In this document: piece by piece, positions 53,652 through 62,585 of the stretch
Layout: each line of letters begins with the position of its first letter
How positions within the stretch are numbered: position 1 is the stretch's first letter
Assembly: GCF_016918075.2 (NCBI RefSeq)
Contig: NZ_JAERPS020000004.1
Location: 62,001-126,000, forward strand
Origin: Rheinheimera maricola
Lineage (GTDB): Bacteria; Pseudomonadota; Gammaproteobacteria; Enterobacterales; Alteromonadaceae
Length of the DNA: 64,000 bases
Direction: 5' to 3'
Notes under the pieces: generated by a model
Database searches by the model: none
Seen by the model: only the letters and a program-made list of their open reading frames with translations
What the model was told of the DNA's origin: nothing
Translations under genes and position numbers: made by a program

Positions 53652-55811
53652 TTAGGGCTGCTGCCAGTAGAGTGAGCCTGGAAACGAGTGATGAACTATT
53701 GCTTTGTTTTGCTCTAACCAATGTTGTAACTGCTCAGCACTGATATTGGCAGAGGTTAGCTGTGTTTTGCAGTCTTCTATACCCACCCAGCCGTTTCGGC
53801 CAGAGTATTTAGCGGCGTACAGGCTTAAATCTGCCAGCCTTAGCAGGGTTGGCCAGCGACTGTTTTGTTGGTTCATATCCAACGGATAACAGGCATAACC
53901 CAGAGAACAGCTAACCTGCAACGGTGCTAGCCCTTCAATGATAAAAGGGCTTTGCTGTATGGTCTCGATAAAACGCTGGGCAAGGGTTTTTGCATCTTCT
54001 CGGTTTATAAAGCGGGCCACGGCAACAAATTCTTCACCGCCCCAGCGCACCAGATAATCGGTTTGACGAAACACCTGTTGCATTCTGTGTTTTAGTCTTT
54101 TAAGGACTTCGTCACCGATATTATGACCGTAGGTGTCATTCAGCGCTTTGAAATTATCCAGATCGATAAGAAACACGACGAGATCTGCGTTTTCGGGTTT
54201 GGCAGTTTTACCGGCCCGCCAGTCTTGATATAAACGTTGGCAATGGTCTAAATCATTTTCTATATGGCTCTCAAGGAAATGGCGGTTATGCAGGCCGGTA
54301 AGTTTATCAGTAAGGCTTATGGTTTCCAGTTGTTGATAGGCGGATTCCAATTCGGCGTGTTTTTGTTTCAGTTCTTGTGTTCTGGCGTTTACTTGTTGCT
54401 CCAGCCGGCGGTTTTGCTGCTGCTGGATGTAGCGGCGATATAATGACAACATCAACACAAATACCGCCGTTAGGCCAACAAGCCAGAGATTGCGCGTCAG
54501 TCTTTGTTGCTCCAATCCTGCCTGCTGCAGGGCCTGTTGTTGTTGCAAGCGTTCGATTTGTAGCTGCTGGCGGGTATATTCTGTTTGCGCTTGAATAGAG
54601 GCGATTGTGGCAGCTTTTTTACTACTGAAAATGTCCTCTTCCAATTTTTTTTGTTGCAGTAGTGCCGTTAACGCATCACGTACCGCGTCCTGGCGGATTA
54701 AAACATCAACGCGCATTTTTTGCAGCTGGGCTTCGTCGGCCAGTTCGTTGTTTTGCTGTGCCTGTGCTAAACCGGCGGCGATATAACTCAGTGCTGCCTC
54801 GTCATCGCCTTTTCGTATTGCCAACTCGGATACCATTTTGTAAGCATCAACCAGCAAGCTGTGATAGTTCTTTTGTTGTGCTCGTGCGATGACGTTATCC
54901 AGTATCTGCTGTGCCTCGTCATGGTTATTTTGTGCCATTGCCAGCTTGGCCAAATTTACCCGCGCCCAGTCGGCATCGCGCGGCGCATCCACTTGTACAA
55001 ATAACGCGAGCGCTTGGTTCAGATGCTCAGCTGCCGCGACAAAATCGCCTGACTCGCAATACATATATCCCAGTTTGTTGTGGCTATAGGCTATGTTTCT
55101 TAAATCACCTGTGGCTTTGTCCAGTTCAAGTGATTGTAAAAAGTAACTTAAGGCCTTTGGACTATCGCCAAGCGTGCGGTTTAAATCACCCAGGTTGTAA
55201 ATAGCACTGGCAATGTTGCTCTGTTCGCCTAATTGATAGTGCAGTGCCAGCGATTGCTGATGGGCTTGCAGCGCTGCTTCATACTGGCCCATTTTTTCCA
55301 ACACCGTGCCAATACTGTTGTAAGTGGATGCGATAGCTGAGGTATCCTGCAGAGCCTGGTACATTTGCATTACCTGATACAGCAGCTCTAGTGCTTTGGG
55401 GTAATTACTCTGGTAGCGATAGGTCATGCCGAGTTGGCGCAGGGCATCGGCCTGCAGTTTGGTTTGCTCAGTGCGTTGAAACAAAGCGATGGCTTGTTCA
55501 AGCAATGGCTTAGCATCAATGTAATTGTTGCGTTCCATGGCATTTCTGCCTTGATTGAAATAGGCGTTGCCTTGTTCGACAAGGTTGTTTTGTTTGACGG
55601 CTAAGGCAAGATAATGGCTGGCTAATTGCTCGGCCTCATCCATATTACCTTGCTGGCGGGCTTCTTTTACCCGTTGCTGCAACTGGCTGATGTCGGTCTG
55701 TTCGGCTAGCACCGAAGCACAGGCACAGCAGATGCCCAGTAAAACAATCTGATAGATAAAACGCAAAAGTGAGGCGTTCCCGTCGCATATCTGTTGCGAT
55801 GAAATTAGCAT
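53652..55811 (-). CDS. Periplasmic TPR sensor diguanylate cyclase
   Basis: 719 residues. Signal (about 12-36), nine or so TPR units (about 45-370), a Gln-rich coiled coil, TM (about 434-455), a second coiled coil and a GGDEF domain (about 500-670) with the complete active site RWGGEEF and LIDLDNFKALNDTYGH. No RxxD site is seen before it. Predicted to make c-di-GMP in response to a periplasmic protein or ligand bound by the TPR array. Shares its layout with the degenerate TPR protein at 27464-29500. Confidence 0.93.
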   Translation of the reverse strand: MLISSQQICDGNASLLRFIYQIVLLGICCACASVLAEQTDISQLQQRVKEARQQGNMDEAEQLASHYLALAVKQNNLVEQGNAYFNQGRNAMERNNYIDAKPLLEQAIALFQRTEQTKLQADALRQLGMTYRYQSNYPKALELLYQVMQMYQALQDTSAIASTYNSIGTVLEKMGQYEAALQAHQQSLALHYQLGEQSNIASAIYNLGDLNRTLGDSPKALSYFLQSLELDKATGDLRNIAYSHNKLGYMYCESGDFVAAAEHLNQALALFVQVDAPRDADWARVNLAKLAMAQNNHDEAQQILDNVIARAQQKNYHSLLVDAYKMVSELAIRKGDDEAALSYIAAGLAQAQQNNELADEAQLQKMRVDVLIRQDAVRDALTALLQQKKLEEDIFSSKKAATIASIQAQTEYTRQQLQIERLQQQQALQQAGLEQQRLTRNLWLVGLTAVFVLMLSLYRRYIQQQQNRRLEQQVNARTQELKQKHAELESAYQQLETISLTDKLTGLHNRHFLESHIENDLDHCQRLYQDWRAGKTAKPENADLVVFLIDLDNFKALNDTYGHNIGDEVLKRLKHRMQQVFRQTDYLVRWGGEEFVAVARFINREDAKTLAQRFIETIQQSPFIIEGLAPLQVSCSLGYACYPLDMNQQNSRWPTLLRLADLSLYAAKYSGRNGWVGIEDCKTQLTSANISAEQLQHWLEQNKAIVHHSFPGSLYWQQP

Positions 55812-56008
55812 AAATAGCGATTGATAACCATCTGCGCTATTGGCAGCGCGTTTTATAGTTGGTGTATGTGCACTTACTGTTATAAGTAGGCTGTTGAAAC
55901 CGTTATTTAATTACAAATGCAGCATGTATTTTATCAGGTGCGGTTTTTTTGAATAACGTCACGTCCTTTGCTAATGTAAAGCCACCTGAGTGCCGGTATT
56001 TCGCTTAA

Positions 56009-56203
56009 ATGAATATTCGTCTGACACTGTTCGTTATTAGTTTGTTGTGTTTTGACAGCCTTGCCCAAAGCTTGCAATTGCCCGCGAATGAACTGCACGT
56101 AAGACGGTTAACTGTCCGAGATGGCTTGCCGTCGGCCTATAAAATACACAGCGTGCTTCGCCAGCAATGGCAAAACGTCAATGCAGATGCTGCCAGCGCT
56201 TGA
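56009..56203 (+). pseudogene. N-terminal remnant of a propeller-type sensor protein
   Basis: 64 codons. A good signal peptide (1-19, ending SLAQS) followed by LHVRRLTVRDGLPSAY, the opening blade of two-component-regulator propeller sensors (usual form DGLPS...V..I.QD). After that the match stops, and the frame ends in unrelated sequence at a TGA. No further blades, kinase or GGDEF part is found downstream before the riboswitch. It looks like a deletion remnant. Confidence 0.55.
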
Positions 56204-56253
56204 ACTTTGCTGACGGTTTTGCCAAAATGCCGCGGTTTTAACCTGCCTTTGAA

Positions 56254-56310
56254 GTGAGGACGACCTCACCGCTCTATGTCACACGGGGACGGCCCCATAA
56301 CGATATGGGG
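56254..56310 (+). ncRNA. Guanidine-II (mini-ykkC) riboswitch
   Basis: P1 is GTGAGG-ACGA-CCTCAC (56254-56269) and P2 is GGGG-ACGG-CCCC (56285-56296), joined by a 15-nt linker. Both have the ACGR tetraloop flanked by GG/CC that defines the class, and the RNA lies directly before an SMR exporter. A third perfect hairpin CCCCATA-ACGA-TATGGGG (56293-56310) reuses the CCCC of P2 and buries the Shine-Dalgarno GGGG. Guanidine should stabilise P2 and free the RBS. The match is from memory of the class, and the switching is inference. Confidence 0.93.
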
Positions 56311-56317
56311 TGAGTTT

Positions 56318-56632
56318 ATGTACTGGTTTATTCTGATTATTGCTGGTGTGCTGGAAGCCGGTTGGTTAATTGGTATCGAAAAATCTGCCTCTTTTAGCAA
56401 AATACCTTATGTACTGTTTGCCGTAGCTTGCATGACTGCCAGCTTGCTGCTGTTTGGTTTATCGTTAAAACAGATCCCGGCGGCGACGGCTTACTTAGTA
56501 TGGTTAGCGGTTGGGGTGCTGTCTATTACCTTGATTAACCATTACTTTTTTGGCCAAAGCATTAACACCACTCAGCTATTATGCTTTGTGCTTATTTTAG
56601 CCGGGGTAGTGGGGCTGAAACTAACAAGTTAA
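56318..56632 (+). CDS. SMR family guanidinium exporter (Gdx/SugE)
   Basis: 104 residues from the ATG at 56318. Four TM helices. The membrane Glu in TM1 (GVLEAGW) that couples proton and substrate movement is present. The riboswitch upstream fixes the physiological substrate as guanidinium rather than quaternary ammonium drugs. The Shine-Dalgarno GGGGTGAG ends 4 bp before the start and lies inside the regulatory hairpin. No second SMR subunit is adjacent, so it probably works as a homodimer. Confidence 0.92.
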   Translation: MYWFILIIAGVLEAGWLIGIEKSASFSKIPYVLFAVACMTASLLLFGLSLKQIPAATAYLVWLAVGVLSITLINHYFFGQSINTTQLLCFVLILAGVVGLKLTS

Positions 56633-56659
56633 GCCCGAGGACTTCCGACACAAGCGGGA

Positions 56660-57046
56660 TTACATGGCATCCAGTACGGTTTTGCTATCGACGAACTGCT
56701 CAAAGCTTTTTATTTTACCATCTTCTAGTAACCAAAGATGAGCCACTCTGGCGCTAAATGCCTGTCCCGTGGCGTTATAGGTGCCACTGTAAGTACCGTA
56801 AGCAATAACTTTGTTTCCAGAGGCGACATAATCTTCTACTTTAAAGTTGTAGTTGGTCCACTCACTGCGTAAGCGGGCGAAGACATTTTTTTCAATGTCG
56901 GCAAAACCTTTATAGGTGCCGGCATAAGGAAAACCGGCCGCTTCTGTCCACAGCGTTTCATCGGTAATAAAACGCTGCAGGTTCTGGCCATTTTCTGCTG
57001 ACGTCTTGCCTTCATAGGTACTTTTTACTATGTCAAGATTGGTCAT
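56660..57046 (-). CDS. SnoaL/NTF2-like protein
   Basis: 128 residues from the ATG at 57046, with AGAG upstream. One NTF2-like fold with IVKSTYEGKTSAENGQNLQR and VAHLWLLEDGKIKSFEQFVD. It lacks a signal peptide. Such proteins can be ketosteroid-isomerase-like enzymes or binding proteins. It is downstream of the MBL gene on the same strand and probably co-transcribed. It is the second product of the locus divergent from the LysR gene. Confidence 0.85.
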   Translation of the reverse strand: MTNLDIVKSTYEGKTSAENGQNLQRFITDETLWTEAAGFPYAGTYKGFADIEKNVFARLRSEWTNYNFKVEDYVASGNKVIAYGTYSGTYNATGQAFSARVAHLWLLEDGKIKSFEQFVDSKTVLDAM

Positions 57047-57099
57047 GGCTAAGCTCTCTATATGCGATACAGTTGTTAATGGTTGGGGTCTGTAGTGCA

Positions 57100-57131
57100 T
57101 ACTTATCAGGCTGGTAAAAACCTGATAAGTA
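57100..57131. repeat. 11-bp perfect inverted repeat between the MBL and NTF2-like genes
   Basis: TACTTATCAGG (57100-57110) and CCTGATAAGTA (57121-57131) with a 10-nt spacer. No T run follows, so a typical terminator is unlikely. It may be an RNA hairpin that adjusts the ratio of the two gene products or an operator. Confidence 0.6.
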
Positions 57132-57152
57132 TTGGAAAAACGGCAGGTGTCG

Positions 57153-58037
57153 TTATTGGCCCCACTTCATTTCGCCCATAATCACTTTAGCGCTTAAGGC
57201 TAAAATGCTGTCGCCACCGATCGCCGGATAAGAGGCTTTCATTTTGGCAATAAGCTCTGCCGAGTCAGCTGAAGCGGCCGCCGCGGTTTCAAAGTCGCGG
57301 ATATATTGGCGGGTAAAGTTTACTGCTTGCATGGTTAACGGCTTGTCGCCCAGCATATGGCCCGGGATCACTGTGTCCGGTTGCAATTTTGCTATCACGT
57401 CTAAGGTTTGATGCCACTTCTGCCGCAACTCTACTGTTTGGCTGTCGGCTAAAAATACATGCATATTGCCAAATATTACCACGCCGCCTAGTACCGTTTT
57501 GCTGGACGGGATCCAAACAAAGCTGTGCTTAGGGTCGTGGCCATTCAGGCCAACGATTTTTACCTGCTCACCATCAACCAGTAAGGTATCGCCTTGCAAT
57601 ACCTCTGGCACTATCAGCTGCTGCGGTGCATTGTCTTTTAGGATAGGACCCCAATATGCTTTTTTCGGATCCATCGTGGCTTTAATGTATTTTTGTGTTT
57701 CAGCTGAGGTCAGCACTTTTGCCGCGGGGAATGCTGCGGTGATCACATCTAAACCAAAATAAAAATCCGGATCTCCATGGCTAATATATATGCTGGTGAG
57801 CGTTTTGCCCGACTGCTTAATCAGCTCAATCACAGCCTCGGCATCGTTGCGTTGAAACTGGGCATCCACCAGAATGGCTTCTGTTTTGCCGCTGATTAAC
57901 ACCGAACTTACCGGGAAGGTGCTTTTGTCTTGTGGATTAAATACGGTAGTTTGCAAGCTGTCTCCGGCGGCATGGCTTGACACCGATACCATGGCGGCTA
58001 TGGCGCCGGCCTGAACTACTTTAGCTATAAATTTCAT
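57153..58037 (-). CDS. Exported MBL-fold hydrolase
   Basis: 294 residues from the second of two adjacent ATGs (58037); GAGGTA is upstream. Signal peptide (about 1-23). MBL core with SHGDPDFYFGLDVI in place of the general HxHxDH (His87, Asp89, Asp91, then Phe), NGHDPKHSFVWIP, and GHMLG. The altered metal motif resembles a subgroup in which His is replaced at the second and third positions. Divergent from the LysR regulator by 123 bp, which holds TTGCAA repeats at 58089 and 58100. Confidence 0.87.
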   Translation of the reverse strand: MKFIAKVVQAGAIAAMVSVSSHAAGDSLQTTVFNPQDKSTFPVSSVLISGKTEAILVDAQFQRNDAEAVIELIKQSGKTLTSIYISHGDPDFYFGLDVITAAFPAAKVLTSAETQKYIKATMDPKKAYWGPILKDNAPQQLIVPEVLQGDTLLVDGEQVKIVGLNGHDPKHSFVWIPSSKTVLGGVVIFGNMHVFLADSQTVELRQKWHQTLDVIAKLQPDTVIPGHMLGDKPLTMQAVNFTRQYIRDFETAAAASADSAELIAKMKASYPAIGGDSILALSAKVIMGEMKWGQ

Positions 58038-58160
58038 CATTACCTCTGCGGTGTTGGGTTGGCATTACGTGATGGCGCTAAGTGTAGGTTGCAAATAACT
58101 TGCAATAAACTTTATATTTGACAATAGTTAGTTGCATATATCGAACATATAGAGGTTTCG

Positions 58161-59054
58161 ATGGACAGAATTAAAGCAGCGGAAGTTTTTGTCAGCATAG
58201 TAGAGCAGGGCAGTTTAGTGGGCGCCGCGCAGGCGCTGGATATGTCGCGCTCTATGGTGACACGCTATTTGGCTGAAATGGAAAGCTGGGCCAATGCGCA
58301 GTTATTGCACCGTTCTACGCGCAAGTTAACGCTAACTGCAGCCGGTGAAAAAGCCTTTATCAGTTGCCGCTCAATGCTGGATGTGGCCAAAGAGGTAGCC
58401 ACGCCATTAGCTCAAGATGTGATAGCCCAGCCAGAGGGTACGATCCGCATTGCCTGTTCGCAATTTGTTGCCGCCGATTTATTGCCAAAAAGTATTGATG
58501 CTTTTTTAGATGACTATCCCAAAGTGCGGATAGATCTGCATATCAGCAATCAGGTAACGCACTTAGTGGAAGACAGAATAGATTTGGCTATCCGTATTAC
58601 TAACGAATTAGATCCGAATATTATTGCCCGTCCGCTGGGTATTTGCCGCTCGGTATTGTGTGCTACAGAAGATTACTTAAAGCGCCATGGCTACCCGGTA
58701 TACCCGGATGATTTGGCTAAACATAATTGTATAATGTACTCTAACTTTGGCAAAAGCTTATGGCATTTTACTAAAGACGGCCAGCCGGTTGTGGCAATGG
58801 TATCGGGCAATTACAGCGCTAATGAATCGTCGTTGTTGCTGCAAGCCGTGTTAAAAGGGCGAGGTATTTCATTGCAGCCACGGCATACCGTGCAGCCGCT
58901 TATTGATGCTAAAAAACTGCTGCAGGTATTACCAAATTATGAGCCGGTAGCACTGGGCATTTATGCGGTATACCGCTCCCGCAAACATCAGTCTCTGGCG
59001 CTGCGCACCTTTATCGACCGGTTGGTGCCTTACTTCGAAAATTTAGCTACCTGA
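58161..59054 (+). CDS. LysR-family transcriptional regulator
   Basis: 297 residues. N-terminal winged helix-turn-helix (1-60; GSLVGAAQALDMSRSMVTRYL) and a substrate-binding domain (about 90-295). It is divergent from the MBL/NTF2-like pair, the classic LysR layout, so those genes are the likely targets. The inducer is unknown. Confidence 0.94.
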   Translation: MDRIKAAEVFVSIVEQGSLVGAAQALDMSRSMVTRYLAEMESWANAQLLHRSTRKLTLTAAGEKAFISCRSMLDVAKEVATPLAQDVIAQPEGTIRIACSQFVAADLLPKSIDAFLDDYPKVRIDLHISNQVTHLVEDRIDLAIRITNELDPNIIARPLGICRSVLCATEDYLKRHGYPVYPDDLAKHNCIMYSNFGKSLWHFTKDGQPVVAMVSGNYSANESSLLLQAVLKGRGISLQPRHTVQPLIDAKKLLQVLPNYEPVALGIYAVYRSRKHQSLALRTFIDRLVPYFENLAT

Positions 59055-59200
59055 GCAAGCTCACTAATCAGCATTGAGATCTTTAGGTGTGAAATAAAAG
59101 CTCTGCCAGCCGGGCCCAGTGACGCATCATTGCGATAAACAATCTTAGTAGCTAAATATATTGTTGCGAACTGAACCGGGCCGGAAAATACCGCTTGCAG

Positions 59201-60118
59201 TTACGGTGCCAGCTGGGGCCGCGGGCTGAACAGCAAAGCTTTAATTTTTGCAAAGGGAGTTAATACCAGTGCATTACCCAGCAGCACTAAGGCGAAGCCG
59301 GCGAAGGTGTAGCCAGTCCAGACAAAGTCTTCAAACAGGGTGCTTAGCACCACGGCGACCAACGGAAACAGCACTATGGTGTAGCTGGCTTTTTCCGGCC
59401 CCATACCTTTTAACAGCGCAAAGTAGGTGGCAAAGGCGATAACCGATCCAAACACGGCTAAATACAGCAACGAAATAATGAACGCCGGCGTAGTGCTGAA
59501 CGTTAACGGCGTGCCGCTGATTAGTACCAATAGCAACAGGCCGACGGCGCCATACAGCATGCCCCAGGCGTTAACCTGGGTAATGGGTAAGCCAGCGCGG
59601 GAGTTACGCACGCTGGCCATATTGCCAAGCGATGCGCTAAGCGCACTGCCCAGCACCAGTATTAAACCAATTAAACTGGCGTTAGTGAAATCCAGGCCGT
59701 CTAAGTCGGGGTAAAACAGCACTACAATGCCAACGATACCCATTAAAGCGCCAAAATAAATACGCTTGGCCACCGGTTTGCCAAAGAACAACCGTGTATT
59801 AACAATGTTCATTAGCAGCATGGTGGTAAAGGCGATGGCGGTCATAGCTGAGGTTAAATACTGCTGCGCCTGATAAATTAAAATGTAATTCAGCGCAAAA
59901 TTAAACAGTGCCAGCAGCGCGATAAAGCCATGATCTTTAGCACTAAAACGCATTGGCAGCCGGCGCCACCAGCAAAACAGCCACATTAATAGCGCCGACA
60001 GCGCAAAGCGGTACAGCAGTGATGCTTCAACAGCAACCTCGCCGAGCTGAAATTCAATAGCAAACCAGGTAGAGCCCCAGATTAAAACAGTAACCAGATA
60101 CAACAGGGTATTCTTCAT
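59201..60118 (-). CDS. EamA/DMT family exporter
   Basis: 305 residues from the ATG at 60118 (MKNTLLYLVTVLIWGSTWF). Ten TM helices in two EamA repeats, the first marked by WGSTWFAIEFQLG and the second by a GSVIAFATYFALLKGMGPEKASY stretch. Transports an unidentified metabolite. No clear RBS precedes any of the candidate starts. Adjacent to tetR on the same strand but with 118 bp between. Confidence 0.9.
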   Translation of the reverse strand: MKNTLLYLVTVLIWGSTWFAIEFQLGEVAVEASLLYRFALSALLMWLFCWWRRLPMRFSAKDHGFIALLALFNFALNYILIYQAQQYLTSAMTAIAFTTMLLMNIVNTRLFFGKPVAKRIYFGALMGIVGIVVLFYPDLDGLDFTNASLIGLILVLGSALSASLGNMASVRNSRAGLPITQVNAWGMLYGAVGLLLLVLISGTPLTFSTTPAFIISLLYLAVFGSVIAFATYFALLKGMGPEKASYTIVLFPLVAVVLSTLFEDFVWTGYTFAGFALVLLGNALVLTPFAKIKALLFSPRPQLAP

Positions 60119-60236
60119 GGTGGATGGCATAGTGGGCGCAGTTGGCAGCAACAAAGGTGGCGATCATAAAGCCTTACGTGCAGTTTAAACAGTAGCCAGA
60201 ACAGAAAAAGTTTTGCGCTCTGGCTTAATCATAGAT

Positions 60237-60845
60237 TTAACGTGGAAAGGCCTGTAATGTCATTTCGGCAACCTGGCGTAATTGCTCAGAAGTGGCACCG
60301 TTATTGGCCTGAATGGCCATACCCTGCAACACGGTACCTAAATAACGCGCTAAGGTTTCGGCATCGGCGCTGGCGGGTAAATCACCGTCAAGTTTGGCCT
60401 GCTCGAAGCGGGCACGCAATTTTTGTTCGCCTTCAACACGGCGATTAAGCAAGGCTTCTTTTACGGTAGCGGCGGCTTCGCTGCACGACAGCGCGCCCTG
60501 AACCACCACACAGCCTTGCGGATGAGCTTGGTCGGCCATATTCAATGCTGCGCCATACAGCATATGTTCGGCTACCTGGTAAGCGGTGGGCTTTTCCAGT
60601 GCCGGTAAGAAGAACGAGCAGGGCCGGCTTTCATAAAGCTCAATGGCCTTTAAAAACAGCTGCTCTTTATTACCAAAGGCAGCATATAAACTGGGTTTGT
60701 TAATGCCCATCGCTTCGGTCAGATCGGATAACGAGGTGCCGTCATAACCTTTGCGCCAAAATACTTCCAGCGCTTTTTCCAGCGCCGTGTTCATATCAAA
60801 AGCGCGCGGCCGGCCTACATTGGGAGTGCAACTTACTTCTGACAT
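60237..60845 (-). CDS. TetR-family repressor of the RND efflux operon
   Basis: 202 residues. HTH in the first 60 residues (GTSLSDLTEAMGINKPSLYAAFGNKEQL), and an all-helical ligand domain with the AcrR-type C-terminus. Divergent from mexEF-like genes. Three 16-bp operator-like copies lie between the genes, one near its own promoter, so it probably represses itself and the efflux pump until a toxic compound binds. Confidence 0.92.
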   Translation of the reverse strand: MSEVSCTPNVGRPRAFDMNTALEKALEVFWRKGYDGTSLSDLTEAMGINKPSLYAAFGNKEQLFLKAIELYESRPCSFFLPALEKPTAYQVAEHMLYGAALNMADQAHPQGCVVVQGALSCSEAAATVKEALLNRRVEGEQKLRARFEQAKLDGDLPASADAETLARYLGTVLQGMAIQANNGATSEQLRQVAEMTLQAFPR

Positions 60846-61294
60846 TGTTCGACTCCTGCATTAATACTTGCTGATATAGTAAACAGCAAAAGACCCCTTG
60901 TCCAGTAAGGGTTATTTACCGTCTAGTACAAATTTATTGCCAGGGTGTATGTCAGGTGCTGAACCTGGCCCGGCGATACTGCGGCGCACTGTCTTATGTA
61001 GCTTAAGGCAAGAATGCGCCAGCATCCGGCATTAAACCCGCCTGCCGGCACGCGTACACTGCTGCCATGATCCGGTGGGTTGTGTGTTTCCCGCCCGGTT
61101 ATTTCGCTCTCTACCGCGGGGCTGATTTCAGCTTAGAACAAAATCATCTTGTGTAGTATTAAATTTATTTACCACTCGGTACAGAAATAGGTTGACGAAT
61201 TTTTGTTGATCTATATATTTACCGGTCGGTACATAATTGAACGCTATTTTAGCAGCTTTTAAGCTGCCTGGTACAAAATGTGGAGCATAACGTC
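60846..61294. promoter_or_regulatory. Divergent tetR-efflux control region with three operator copies
   Basis: Operator copies: O1 TTTACCACTCGGTACA (61168-61183), O2 TTTACCGGTCGGTACA (61218-61233, near-palindromic core TACCGGTCGGTA) and O3 TTTACCGTCTAGTACA (60915-60930). A sigma-70 promoter, TTGACG (61192-61197), 16 bp, TATATT (61214-61219), is flanked by O1 and O2. On the minus strand TGGACA / TACTAT (60898-60876 region) is a candidate tetR promoter. I see nothing else in the rest of the region (about 60931-61160). Confidence 0.8.
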
Positions 61295-62575
61295 ATGAGC
61301 AGAACAAACACGGTAAGAACTTTTATGTTGGGCAGTGTCGCCGCACTGGTGCTGGCGGCTTGTGGCAATCCTGAAGCGGCTGGCCAGGCGCCGGGTGCGG
61401 CTGCACCACAAGTGAGCGTGGCGCAGGTGGTGTACGAGCGGGTGACTGAATGGGATGAATTCACCGGCCGTTTGCAAGCGCCACAGACGGTTAATCTGGT
61501 GCCGCGGGTGTCGGGCTATATTGAGCAGGTGCATTTTGCCGAGGGCGCGCTGGTAAAAAAAGGCGACTTGCTGGTACAGATAGATCCCCGTCCTTTTGCC
61601 GCCGATGTCGCACGGTTTAAAGCTGAATTACAAAGCGCGCACAGTGCAGCGGCACTGGCCGAAAGTGAATACCTGCGGGCAGAAAAGCTTGCTGCCCAGC
61701 GTGCAATATCAGCCGAAGTGCTGGACAGCCGCTTAGCCCGTAAACAACAAACGGCTGCCACTGTGGCATCGGTAACCGCAGCATTGCAGCGCGCTGAGCT
61801 GGACTTAAGCTACACCAGTATTCGCGCGCCGATCAGTGGCCGGGTGTCTTATGCACAGGTAACGGCGGGTAACTTTGTCAGTGCCGGCCAAAGCGCGTTA
61901 ACCAGCCTGGTGTCTACCGATAAAATGTACGCCTACTTTGATGTCGATGAGCAAACCTATCTGAAATATGTCCGTTTATCGCAAGAGGGCAAGCGGGCCA
62001 ACACTCGGGATGAAGCGGCTAACCCGGTGTATATGGCACTGGCCAGCGACAGTAACTACCGTTACAGCGGCAATATCGACTTTGTTGACAACCGTATTGA
62101 TGCGCAAACCGGCACTATCCGTATTCGTGCCAGCTTTGCCAATAGCGACAGCAGTTTGCTGCCGGGATTATTTGCCCGCATCAAGCTGGCCGGCAGTGCC
62201 AGTTACGATGGTGTGTTAATTGACGAAAAAGCCATAGGTACAGATTTAAACAACAAGTTTGTGCTGGTGGTAAACCCGGCTAATCAGCTGGAATACCGCG
62301 CCATAACCTTGGGCGAAAAGGTAAACGGCTTACGCATTGTGAAAAGCGGTTTGGCTGCAGAAGACCGCATAGTGGTAAATGGCCTGCAACGCGTGCGCCC
62401 CAGTATGCAGATACAGCCGAACGTCGTAGCGATGGCCAGCGATGAGCAACTTGCCAGCTTGCGGGTTGAGCAACAGTTGCTGGATCAAACAGAAAGTGCG
62501 CTGACGGCTCAGGCCAGTGCGCTGATGCCGGTCAATGCCAATACAGTGCCAGAACAGGGTCAGGACAAGGGTTAA
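61295..62575 (+). CDS. RND efflux periplasmic adaptor (MexE-like)
   Basis: 426 residues from the ATG at 61295, with TGGAG upstream. Lipoprotein-type signal (VAALVLAACG, Cys about 23), barrel-sandwich lipoyl domain (ATVNLVPRVSGYIEQVHF-like), a coiled-coil hairpin (about 105-175) and a beta-barrel / membrane-proximal domain. It connects the inner-membrane pump to an outer-membrane channel such as TolC/OprN, whose gene is not in the window. Confidence 0.95.
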   Translation: MSRTNTVRTFMLGSVAALVLAACGNPEAAGQAPGAAAPQVSVAQVVYERVTEWDEFTGRLQAPQTVNLVPRVSGYIEQVHFAEGALVKKGDLLVQIDPRPFAADVARFKAELQSAHSAAALAESEYLRAEKLAAQRAISAEVLDSRLARKQQTAATVASVTAALQRAELDLSYTSIRAPISGRVSYAQVTAGNFVSAGQSALTSLVSTDKMYAYFDVDEQTYLKYVRLSQEGKRANTRDEAANPVYMALASDSNYRYSGNIDFVDNRIDAQTGTIRIRASFANSDSSLLPGLFARIKLAGSASYDGVLIDEKAIGTDLNNKFVLVVNPANQLEYRAITLGEKVNGLRIVKSGLAAEDRIVVNGLQRVRPSMQIQPNVVAMASDEQLASLRVEQQLLDQTESALTAQASALMPVNANTVPEQGQDKG

Positions 62576-62585
62576 GGAAACGATT

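Noticed and set aside
58089-58140. LysR binding site and promoter between the LysR and MBL genes
   Set aside because: TTGCAA repeats and a TTGACA are present, but no convincing minus-10 or T-N11-A palindrome could be fixed by eye.
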